Positions 1-10,300 of a DNA stretch of 64,000 bases are shown here, piece by piece; position 1 is the stretch's first letter, and every line of letters starts with the position of its first letter. Below the pieces are notes generated by a model. That model ran no database searches. It worked only from the letters and a program-made list of their open reading frames with translations, and had not been told where the DNA came from. Where the stretch lies: assembly GCA_047967505.1 (NCBI GenBank), contig CM106540.1. The stretch is one strand, 5' to 3'. Position numbers and translations under genes: made by a program. The DNA comes from Dipteris shenzhenensis (taxonomy: Eukaryota; Polypodiophyta; Polypodiopsida; Gleicheniales).

Positions 1-2066
1 AGACTGATGCATATCATAGAGTAGCTTATGCAACCAAGCTACCTCACATGCAGCCATTGTTGCACCCGTGTACTCAGCCTCCGTGCTCGACAAGGCAACT
101 ATAGGCTATTTCTTGCTGCTCCAAGTGACTGTAGTACTCCCAAAAGAGAACATATATCCACTGGTAGATCGTCTATCAGAAATACTACCAGCCCAATCAG
201 CATCAGTGTATCCATGCAACTGTATCTGTGAACCCCAGCCTCATAAAATAGTCCATACTGCAATGTGGACTTCACATACCTGAGTATGTGTCTAGTCGCA
301 TCCAAATGTGGTTTCCTTGGAGCTTGCATAAACTGACTTACCAACCCAACAGCATAGCTCAAATCTGGCCTGGTAATAGTCATGTAAATCAAACTTCCTA
401 CTATGCATCTGTACATATAGTAGGGTCTTCTAGAAGCTCACCTGCATCTGCGCTCAGCTTCACATTCTGCTCCAAAGGAACTGAAATAGGCTTACAGCCT
501 ATCATCCCATATTTGGACAGCATGTCCAGTCCATACTACCTCTGCAAGATCCCACTTGGTGATCTAATCACCTCAATGCCCAAGAAATAATGCAGCTCTC
601 CCAAATCCTTCATCTCAAACTTCTGCCTCAATAGCATTTTCACATGAAGGATATCTTCATCACTATCACCTGTGATGATCAAATCATCAACATAAATGAC
701 AAGCAGCATAATCCCTTTCTCTGTTTTTCTCACATAAAGTGAGAAATCTACCTTGGAAATCTGAAAGCCAATAGTGACAAGATATTGTCCTATCTTGTCA
801 GACCATGCTCTAGGTGCTTGCTTCAAGCCATACAAGGCTTTCTTCAACCTGCAAACAAACTCAGGATGAATAGCATGAACATAACCTGCTGGCTGCTCCA
901 TAAAGACCTCTTCTTGCAAATCACCATGCAAGAAGGCATTCTTTACATCCATCTGATGTAAAGACCATCCCTTTGATGCAGCCATAGCAATGGCTGCTCT
1001 TATGGTTGCCATCCTTCCAATCGGGCTGAAAGTTTCTTCATAATCAATGCCATATGTCTGTGCATACCCCTTGACAACTAATCTTTCCTTGTATCTATTC
1101 ATAGAACCATCTGCATTGTGCTTGATCTTATAAACCCACTTACAGCCAATTGCATTCTTGTCTTTAGGCAAAGGCACCAATTCCCATGTAGCATTTGCAT
1201 CCAAGGCATCCAATTCTTCATCCATGGCTTTCTCCCATTTTACAATTCCCATGGCTTGCTCAAAAGAAGTGGGTTCTGGTTCCTGTATCACTTTGACCAT
1301 ATAGGCATAGTGAATGGCTGTAAATCCATCATATTTCAGCCTATCCACAGGATACCTAGCCCTGGTAGACCTGCGCAAAATAGGCTCACTTCCAGGTGCT
1401 CTCAAAACATCCCTTGTCTTCCTTACTCCAGGTGTAACAACAGAAGGAATACCCAACTCATCATCAATGCTCTGCTCTGAGCCACTGGATTCACCATCCA
1501 CATAAGAGTGACCTGCATTCACATCAAACATGGGTTGATCTACCTTCTCTTTTGCTTTTTGCGATACCTGCGTACCACTATCTGCATTGCTTTGAGGAGA
1601 TTCTCCTGATCTCAATCTACCTGTCCATGGCGAAGTATGTGAACCACTACTAGAGGACACTGCAGGTCCACTGATATTTTGTGATTGCTGCTATGAATTT
1701 TGTGCAGCATTACCATTTTGTGCATCTACATCAATCATCACATTTACTGGTTTATACCAGCTGCTCATCTCATAAAAAACAACATCTCTGCTCACTGTGA
1801 ACTTACGTGTAGAAGGGTTATAGCATCTACAACCTTTCTGCTACAAAGAATAACCAATAAAGATGCACTTCTCAGCCTTTGGATTCAACTTGGTCCTCAA
1901 CTCATCTAGCACATGAACATAGGCAATGCAACCAAAAATTTTCAAATGAGAAATGTCTGGTTTCCTACTAGTATACATCTCCTCTGGCATCATGCCATGT
2001 ATTGCTGCAGTGGGAGTCCTGTTCATTATATAAACTGCTGTAGCAACTACTTCAGCCCAATAATAA
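1..2066 (-). pseudogene. Ty1/copia pol, left half (integrase C-end, reverse transcriptase, start of RNase H), decayed
   Basis: Reading leftward, this holds the end of a copia integrase (ATAVYIMNRTP-type stretch near 2000), the linker, the reverse transcriptase with the catalytic YVDD motif (about 690) and the start of RNase H, cut by the window edge. It is the downstream half of the element whose upstream half is at 31406-34302. Lesions visible: in-frame stops near 1841 and 1690, a 2-codon loss plus a stop near 536 in a stretch that is intact in the related copy at 62.1 kb, and further frame breaks between 99 and 416. It is therefore not able to make a full polyprotein. Family assignment is secure from the motifs and from close similarity to the copia copy at 61.3-64 kb. 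Confidence 0.93.
2059..2066. repeat. Candidate left target-site duplication of the giant element
   Basis: AATAATAA here and at 31406-31413 flank the insert. The uninterrupted copia sequence would read CCC-AATAATAA-TCTGG, so one copy is the original and one is a duplication. Because the site is a simple A/T repeat, the exact length is uncertain. The 8 bases after it (2067-2074) precede the perfect inverted repeat and repeat nearby copia sequence (AGCCCAATA). Confidence 0.6.
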
Positions 2067-2074
2067 GCCCAATA

Positions 2075-2100
2075 AACACCTATTTCATTAATTTTGGACT
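2075..2100 (+). repeat. Left terminal inverted repeat
   Basis: Starts AACACCTATTTC and ends TTTTGGACT. It is the exact reverse complement of 31380-31405 over 26 bases. Similarity stops abruptly inward. Eight extra bases (2067-2074, GCCCAATA) lie between it and the candidate target duplication; the right end has no counterpart to them. Confidence 0.85.
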
Positions 2101-2180
2101 CTTGCACTGTCCAAATTCATTTTGTGAGATAATTCTGGATAAAACATTTAAAAAAAGAGGCTCTTATAAAACAAAACATT

Positions 2181-2345
2181 TAGTCAAAAAGGAAGATTTA
2201 AAAAAATCAAATTAGAAAAAATGACGTGAGATGTTAAAAATAGAGTACATCACATTGTTAAAAGAGACAAAAAAGTAAGATTTTAAAAAATCAAATTAGA
2301 AAAAATGGCGTGACATGTTATGAAAACTAGAGTACATTTCAAAAA
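2181..2345. repeat. Subterminal direct duplication, AT-rich
   Basis: Two diverged copies of an approximately 85-base unit containing AAATCAAATTAGAAAAAATG followed by a CGTGA-type core and GAGTACAT. It lies just inside the left inverted repeat, where transposase-binding repeats are often found; binding is inference only. No coding potential seen from 2101 to 2595. Confidence 0.6.
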
Positions 2346-2387
2346 GAGCACATCACATTTGTAAAGAAGTAGATCATATTACTCAAA

Positions 2388-2580
2388 GCCATATGGTGCC
2401 AAAAAACACCTTAATTCAGTCTCTCTTAACATCATCTTAACATCACATTTGTACAAGAAGTACTAGATCATATTACTCAAAGCCATATGGTGTCAAAAAA
2501 CACCTTAATACAAGGCCATATGGTGTCAAAAAACACCTTAATACAAAGCCATATGGTGTCAAAAAACACCTTAATACAGT
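2388..2580. repeat. Subterminal 33-bp repeat carrying a small hairpin
   Basis: Four copies of a unit with CATATGGTGTCAAAAAACAC. Within each, GGTGT and ACACC can pair across a short A-rich loop. The last three copies are head to tail; the first lies about 95 bases upstream. The arms resemble the outermost bases of the terminal inverted repeat (AACACC / GGTGTT). Confidence 0.75.
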
Positions 2581-2595
2581 CTCTCTTATCTAAGT

Positions 2596-3048
2596 CTAGA
2601 AGATCTCATCATTGGTCTCTCTTATCTTCTCAACAACCCAATCCTTCACTGCCTCCACAGCTGTATCCTCAACATAATTACATGAGAAGAAGAAGTTTAA
2701 GCAATCACAAATTGTTTCTTTATAATTTCTCTGAGAGGCTCTTATTGTTCTCTCAGCATCCGCATCAAATCGCCCATGACGAGAGCTACGATAACGCAGG
2801 TTACTTAAGAAATCTAATAGATCTTGTCGTGCTTTTATCATACGTCTTAGAAGTCTTTCACTGTCTGCTATCTTGAGAGTCTCCTCCCTCTCTGCGTGCC
2901 TTTGTGCAGCAAATTCCTCTCTCTCCATGTGTGTCAAAGGAGAACCTTGTCGAATTCTGGCCTCTCTCTGTGCTCCTTGGTCAGCAATCCATTCTTTGAG
3001 ATTGTTAATTCCGAACTCCACGTCTTCGACAATGCCAAGGACATCCAT
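2596..3048 (-). CDS. Hypothetical 150-residue charged helical protein in the giant element
   Basis: Open frame of 150 codons starting MDVLGIVEDVEF. It is rich in Glu, Arg and Lys, lacks obvious low-complexity repeats, and contains a stretch (about residues 20-90) that reads as amphipathic helix (REARIRQG, MEREEFAAQRHAEREE, LLRRMIKARQDLLDFL). There is no signal peptide or membrane segment. I do not recognise a family. It lies between the left end and gene A, on the same strand as gene A and about 1.3 kb beyond its stop, so it could be a third element gene or an additional downstream exon. It could also be chance, as no codon-level comparison is possible here. The sequence upstream of its ATG (3050-3660) is tandem repeat. 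Confidence 0.45.
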   Translation of the reverse strand: MDVLGIVEDVEFGINNLKEWIADQGAQREARIRQGSPLTHMEREEFAAQRHAEREETLKIADSERLLRRMIKARQDLLDFLSNLRYRSSRHGRFDADAERTIRASQRNYKETICDCLNFFFSCNYVEDTAVEAVKDWVVEKIRETNDEIF

Positions 3049-3056
3049 GGGTGGGG

Positions 3057-3660
3057 AGATGATAAAGAAAGGGAGATGGACTACGATGCAAGAAAGAAGA
3101 GAGTGTCTGCGGAGGAAGAACTAGGATAGAAGATTACTTGGTTATCAAGATGGATGAAAGAAGACTCTGAGAGTGTTTGCGGAAGGACTAGGATAGAAGA
3201 ATACAAGTTAATGAGAAGCACTAGGATGCAAGAAAGAAGAGAGTGTCTGCAAAAGAACTATGATAGAAGAATACTTGGTTATCAGGATGGATGAAAGAAG
3301 ACTCTGAGAGTGTTTGCGGAAGGACTAGGATAGAAGAATACAAGAAGAATACAAGTTAATGTGAGAAGCACTAGGATGGATGAAAGAAGAGAGTGTTTGT
3401 GGAAGAACTAGGATAGAAGAATACTTGGTTATCAAGATGGAGGAAAGAAGACTCTGAGAGTGTTTGGGGAAGGACTAGGATAGAAGAATACAAGTTACTC
3501 AGAAGGATACTTGGTTATCAGGATGGATGAAAGAAGACTCTGAGAGTGTTTGCGGAAGGACTAGGATAGAAGAATACAAGTTACTCAGAAGGACTAGGAT
3601 GTAAGAAATAAGAGAGTGTTTGTGGAAAGACTAGGATGGAAGAATACAAGTGCACTAAGG
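3057..3660. repeat. Degenerate tandem repeat (GAAGGACTAGGATAGAAGAA type)
   Basis: At least five imperfect units, with variable spacing of about 60-150 bases, share GAGAGTGTTTGCGGAAGGAC and TAGAAGAATAC. Purine-rich on the plus strand. No supported gene. Confidence 0.8.
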
Positions 3661-3855
3661 CATGATGTGTTCACTACGATAAGGATAAGGGTTGGAATAA
3701 AGTGAGTGGCACGATGTGTTCACTATGATAAGGGTTGGAATAAAGCGAGTGGAGATTGAATGCTCTACTTTAAGTGAGTGGAGATGATAAGGATAAGGGT
3801 TGGAATAAAGTGAGAGAAGCATTGCGAATGCTCTACTTTAAGTGAGTGGAGACTG
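3661..3855. repeat. Short direct repeats (GATAAGGGTTGGAATAAAG)
   Basis: GATAAGGGTTGGAATAAAG occurs three times and CTCTACTTTAAGTGAGTGGA twice within about 190 bases. They join the two larger tandem arrays on either side. Confidence 0.7.
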
Positions 3856-3872
3856 TCCAACTGAATAAAATT

Positions 3873-4316
3873 CTCATTACACAAGGATTTATTTCCAAAT
3901 AATCACATCATCACACATTCATATCATAAAATTGTGTGCATGAAGAAATATATTACAAATATTACATCATCACATATTCATATCAAAATTCTCATCACAC
4001 AAGGATTTATTTTCAAATAATCACATCATCACACATTCATATCATAAAATTGTGTGCATGAAGAAATATATTACAAATATTACATCATCACATATTCATA
4101 TCAAAATTCTCATCACACAAGGATTTATTTTCAAATAATCACATCATCACACATTCATATCATAAAATTGTGTGCATGAAATAAATATATTACAAATATT
4201 ACATCATCAAATATTCATATCAGAATTCCCATCACACAAGGATTTATTTCCAAATAATCACATCATCACACATTCATATCATAAAATTGTGTGCATAAAG
4301 AAATTATATAAATATC
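3873..4316. repeat. 118-bp tandem repeat, about 3.8 copies
   Basis: Units begin at about 3873, 3991, 4109 and 4228, each with a CACACAAGGATTTATT stretch and a run of ATCATCAC-type triplets. Copies are nearly identical, so the array is young. It ends about 70 bases before the stop codon of gene A and is probably in or just beyond its 3' untranslated region. Confidence 0.9.
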
Positions 4317-4390
4317 ATGATTATGCCACTTAATAAGTCACAAATTGGTGTATAATCAACAAAAACTACAAACACAACATCATACATGCA

Positions 4391-7300
4391 TCACAACTCT
4401 TGTGATGCTTCTAGTGGAGACTCTGGCAACTCTTCGGACGCTTCCAATGGAGGCTGTGGTACTGTAGATGTACACTCGGTCTCTACTTCTTTTGTAGTAT
4501 GTAGTGCTTTCGGAGTAGACTCAGTATCCTCTTCCTTAAATGCAAGCGGAGGCGGTGGCAACTCTTCTGATGCTTCCAGTGGAGGCTGTGGTGCTGTAGG
4601 TGTACATTGGGTCTCTACTTCTTCTGTAGTATGCAGTGCTTTCATAGTAGACTCAGTCTCCTCTTCCTTAAAGGGAAGCTCTGGTATTGCTTCAGTTGCA
4701 CGTTGTATTCTAATGGTAGCAATTAGGTCTCGAATGATTTCAGCCCTAAACAATTGTATATCCTCCTCTGAATATTTGAGCTCCAAAGAGTCTTCCGATG
4801 AGATCTGTGGCATAAGTGAGAAAATTTCTTTGAAAATCAACATGCAGTTGTAGGCAACTCTCCACCCACAACTATGCCCATCTTCCTGCTCTACTACTAA
4901 ACGCTTTTGGAAGTCTACCGAGTCTTTGTACTGTCCTGTTTCTCTGATAGCAGATACCAACTTCTCAATCGACCTGCTCATCGTGACATATTAAAAAAAC
5001 TTAGTGTATTTATCACATAAGGTACACAATATAGAAGTAACAACAGATTAATAGAATACTTACGTTTGCACTGAGCCATGAAAGCCTGCAATGGAGTTAA
5101 CAAACCAACAATAGTTGTCTTCAAGGTTCCAAACCACCAGACTCCAATGTTCCCTACACGAATAATTAAGAACCATTATTATTTAACACAATGTTGCCAG
5201 TACAAGATGAAAATAAAGGTTGCCATGATACTTACATCTCATGATATGCCATAAATAGGACTCGCACGCCATGTAAATGTAAAGGCTGTAATAATTTACA
5301 AACATCGGCTATTGTCTTTCTGCTATCGCTAAGTATAGGAGAAAGGAGGGAATCCAACATATACGCACGATTTTGTACGACTCTACCAAATCGTGAGATA
5401 ACTATACTGCACCAACAAATAAATGAATATTAGCTTATTAGATTTAATCAAAATAAATGAATATTAGCTTATTAGCTTATTAGATTAAATCAAAATATTG
5501 AATTATCAAGTAGAGAAAAAGTTTGTATCAAACCTGAGAATGGCCATCATAACGTTGTTATTGACCTCATTTGAAGCTCTGGAGAGAATTGAAATCTCTT
5601 CTCCCCCAAATTCAAGATACTGAGGTCTATGTTGAATCATAACCCTAACATTAAAAGAGCTTCCCAATTCTTTTAATGAGGCCATGTTTGTAGAGTTGAG
5701 GTCATCTATCCTCTTTGACTCTTTGATGGCATTCATTTCGCAATCAATGATTGCTCGAATGGTACATGTTATAAATGCATAGAGATGCAAATCCGTATAT
5801 GTTGATAGTGTGGTGTCATTTTGCATCTCAAAAATTTGACCAAGTACCAAAAAGCAATTGTAGCCCACCCTCCATCCACAATTATAGATGTGGCTATTAT
5901 CTTGATGTGATACCTGACATGTTATATACTCTATTTGTTGTGCCAAGTCACATTGCCGCATTACTATGTCGATAGCATCTACTAATTTTCGAGCTGATCT
6001 GCATATCAAAACATATAACAACAGTGAATATGTGCATTGCATATCAATCTACATGTCAAGAAGTGACAACAAGTGTAGTCTATACTTACTCTAACACATT
6101 GCCATGGACGGATGTCATTGAGTTTGCAAAGAAGCACTTCTTCGCAAGGATGTCCACGACTACTAGACTCCAATGTGAGCTGCATTATCAATAAAGAATA
6201 ATTACTGTGTTTGAGACAATTCTAGCAAATGCAATAGGAAAAACAAGTAGGGTTTGATGCTTACTTCTCATAATATGCTGTAAAAATAACTCGTGCGTCA
6301 TTCATAGGAATGTGCTTCAACCACTTGCAAACATTCTCTATGGTTTCTTCTTTGTTGATAAGCACTTCCGAAATACGAGGATCGAGCATATATGAAACGC
6401 TTTGTATATTTTGCGGAAAATTTGCTATAACATTGCTATATTTAAAAAAAAAGTATTAGCTTCTTGGGTTTAATCAAAATAAGCAAAGTATAAAGCCAAG
6501 GAAAAGGCTGCATCAAACCTGAGGATGGTTGTAATGACTTTGACATTAACCTCATTCTTAGGATTCAAGAGGATTGAAATCTCTTCTTCACCAAATTCAA
6601 AAAAATGAGGTTGTTGTCGAATTAACAACATAGCAGTGAATGAACTTCCAATCTGCTCCAATAGATTCATATTTTTATGACTCATCTTATTGAGGGAGTA
6701 GTCTACATCGTATTCTTCTTCACTTGCTATGTCCTCCACATCCTCCTTCTGCCATAAAAATATAAAAAAGTTATGCGATGTACACATCCCAAATAAAGGC
6801 TTAAACAAGCAGATAAGGTTTCATATATGCTTTCATTAGTGTAAGTCTCTCCTAGATAAGGTTTCATATATGCTTTCATTAGTGTAAGTCTCTCCTCTGC
6901 TTGGAGCAAAAATTTAAAAAGGTTTCATACACGCTTTCATTAGAGTGAGTCTCTCCTTCTCTTGGATGAAAAATTTAAAAAGTTATGAGATTTACACATC
7001 CCAAATAAAAATAATGGTTTAAATAATCATAGAAGTATAAAGATAGCATGCTTTCATTAGACAAGTTATGAGATTTATACATCCCAAATAAAATTAATGG
7101 TTTAAATAATTATAAAAGTATAAAGATAGTATGCTTTCATTAAACTCATTCTCTTCTCCTTTTGGAGGAAAATATAAAAAAGTTATGAGATTTATACATC
7201 CCACTTAAAGGCTGGAACAAGTATACAAGTATAAAGATAAGGTTTTATACATGCTGCAATGTAGTCATATTTTCATGTTGTTTCCCAATGGTAGTAATTA

Positions 7301-10300
7301 GATGCTGAATACTCTCAGCCCGAAATGCTAGCAGATCAGCTTCTGTATATGATTCCATTTTGACTGGTAACTCCAGATCAAAAATCTCTCTAAGAAACAA
7401 CATGCAGTTGTAGGCGACTCTCCACCCACAACTGTGTCCATCTTTTTGCTCCACTGGCAGACGTCTTTTGAATTCTACTTGATCTTGTTGCTCCGTGGTT
7501 GTTCTGACAGCAGATACTAGCCGATATGCAGCACTGTCCAGCATGACATATGAAATATATTAATATGTCATGATCATAAGATACAAAATAAGAAAGTATC
7601 AAAAATATTAAGAGAATAATTACCTTGGGGAGTTGGCATGATAGCCTTCTATTGAATTCACAAACCATAAATGGTTGAGTTCAAGGTCCCAGAAGATCAG
7701 ACTCCAATGTGAGCTACACGACCAGAATAAAAATGATTATTGTTTTACACAAACTTGCCAAAGAAATAGTAAAAATAAGGTTAGAGTTGATACTTACGCC
7801 TCATGATAAGGCATTAAGATGACTCGCACCCCATCTAAATTCAAAGGGCTTAACCAGGTACAGACATCTTCTATAGTCTTTTGAGGAGAGCTAAGAATAG
7901 AAGAAAGGAGAGCATCGAGCATGTAGACACGATGCTGCACTGTACTAGGAAGTTGAGAAATAACTACACTGCACCAAGAAATAAACAAACATTAGCTCAT
8001 AGAATTGATTTGCATTCTGCACTAGGAAACTGATATATAACTGAACTGTGAATAAATAAACAAATGTTAGCTTATTGAAGTAGCAATAAATAAATAAACA
8101 TTACCTGAGAATGGCCAAGATAACATTGTCATTAACCTCTTTTAAAGGATTGGAGAGGATTGAAACCTCCTCTCTACCAAAGCTTAAATACTGAGGTTCT
8201 CGTTTCAAAACGATCTTAACTTGAAATGAGCTCTCCATTTTATCTAATGCAGCTAAATTTGATTTTTCAATCAAATTTAGAGGTGGTTGCATTGTTGAAG
8301 TGGAAGGGAGTGCCTCCGTATTGACTTCATCCATTTCTTCTCCCTCTATTGCCTGTAAATAAATATGAGAGATTAGAGTCATTATCTTTAAATTTAAATC
8401 TTATTTAAAAAATTGTATTTAGTTGAGAAATAGAGAGTTCATACCGCTAAGTATTGTCGTAGTGGCCTTTTTTCATAACCCTGAGAGCCATAATTATCAA
8501 AGAGGGCATCATCATATTTGTCTTCATCCACCAACCTCTCTGTGAATGGGTCATGTAAGTCCATCTTTTCATCATTAACAACTGGGACATTATGATCTTC
8601 AAGGTAATCATCCATGTCATCGGTGTCCTTGTGGTCTATCTCTTTTTCATAGCCTGTGGTTAGATCTGCTTGAAGCTGGAAATAGGCCATGAAATGCTTA
8701 TTTTCAATAATATTGGTGGAGTTGCCTTTTCTTAGGAGATCCTCAAATAAATATCCCATCCTGCACAAGGTGACCTCCCAACCTGCCGGCAGCAAATTCT
8801 CCATCATGGTAAGCAAGAGACTCCCACTTTTTGCAGGACTTCGGTAGTTGTTTTTCTGATAATGTATGGACCTGGGAATATCTTGCTCTTCTAGCATCAA
8901 TCTCAAATTATTTGAATTCCCTCTTATGTTCTTTTGTAAAGAGTGATCAGGGTTGGGACTCCGCATACATAGAAAGAATGATTCAAGAGTTTGAATCGCT
9001 ATGCCACATTCTCTCTTGCCTCTCTTTGCTGCATAAACACCACTATAGATCTTCAAATCTGATGAATATGCTCGCTCTAGAGTAACCTGCATGGCTTCTT
9101 TGTCTTTTTTATCAACAAATATGACAATGTTACAAATCGCCACTTTGCTAATGGTGGTATATACTATTCTATCAATGAAGTTATGGATATCATCGCTAGA
9201 AACTTCATTGATAAAGAATAGTTGTGGCTTATCCCATGCTGACTCATTCTTAAAGAAGTCATCTTCTGAGACTCCCCTGAAGTTGACAAGCTTTCCAGAC
9301 TCTGCCGTAACCTCTACATTGAATTGAAAGCTTTGGTGCATATCTGTTGGCATTCTTATCTCGCTGATTAATCTTTCCACATATGCAACCACCTGTTGTG
9401 GGATCTCTTTTCTCATATAAGAGGTTACTATTTCCGACCCATCTTCATCCTTTTTAATCCACCTGTTGGCCCATAGCTTTACCTTGGGTGTTGACAAAGA
9501 AGCTATATGCTTCACCACATTATAGTCAATGTTGCAATGAGTAAGTGGAATTTGTTTCTCTGACAGCAAATACTTGATGGCACTATGCACTGCATCACGC
9601 CTCACCTGTACATTGATGCATTCTTCCATGCAGTGGTCTTTGTCTTTTTTTCCAAAAAACCATTCTTTCTTTAAAATTCTTTGTGCTGCCATGGATGCAT
9701 ACTTATCAGGTAAGTACTTTACAGGCCTCCACATCCTTGCCGTCAACTCCTTCTTATCCATTACCTTTGACTTGCCGGAGATAAACAAAGGAGCTTCATA
9801 GGTCAGCTGTCCACGCTCACAAGCAATGCACGTTTCAAGCATCTCATTGAACACTTCAACAGGACGAAAGATGATAGAAGTATAGTCGGCATATCTGTCC
9901 CTCACCACCTTGAGGCTTGTCATACTTTCTTCCCGCTCTTGGGTTCCCCTAGGCACAACTGCACTCAAAGAAGTATAAAAGTTTGTGAGTGTGTCGGCGT
10001 CTGCTTTTGTGACCTTTCGCTTCAAATCAGGATTTGGGGAACCAAATGTTGTCCATATCACCCTTGCCTTCTGTAAGACCTCTGATGTTGAGGATATCTT
10101 ACGCTTTCCATGGACATAATGATTAAGTCTTTCGGACTCAATCAAATATTTAATCTCATGCTTGAATATACAGATCGTTGCAGGATAATAATGGAATGAG
10201 CTTATCTTTACAAATTGTTCTGGAGTGAGTCTTTTGCCCTCCTTTGCTTCCCTTGCGATCTGATTACAAGCATAAGCCCAATGTTGACCATCAATGGGCT

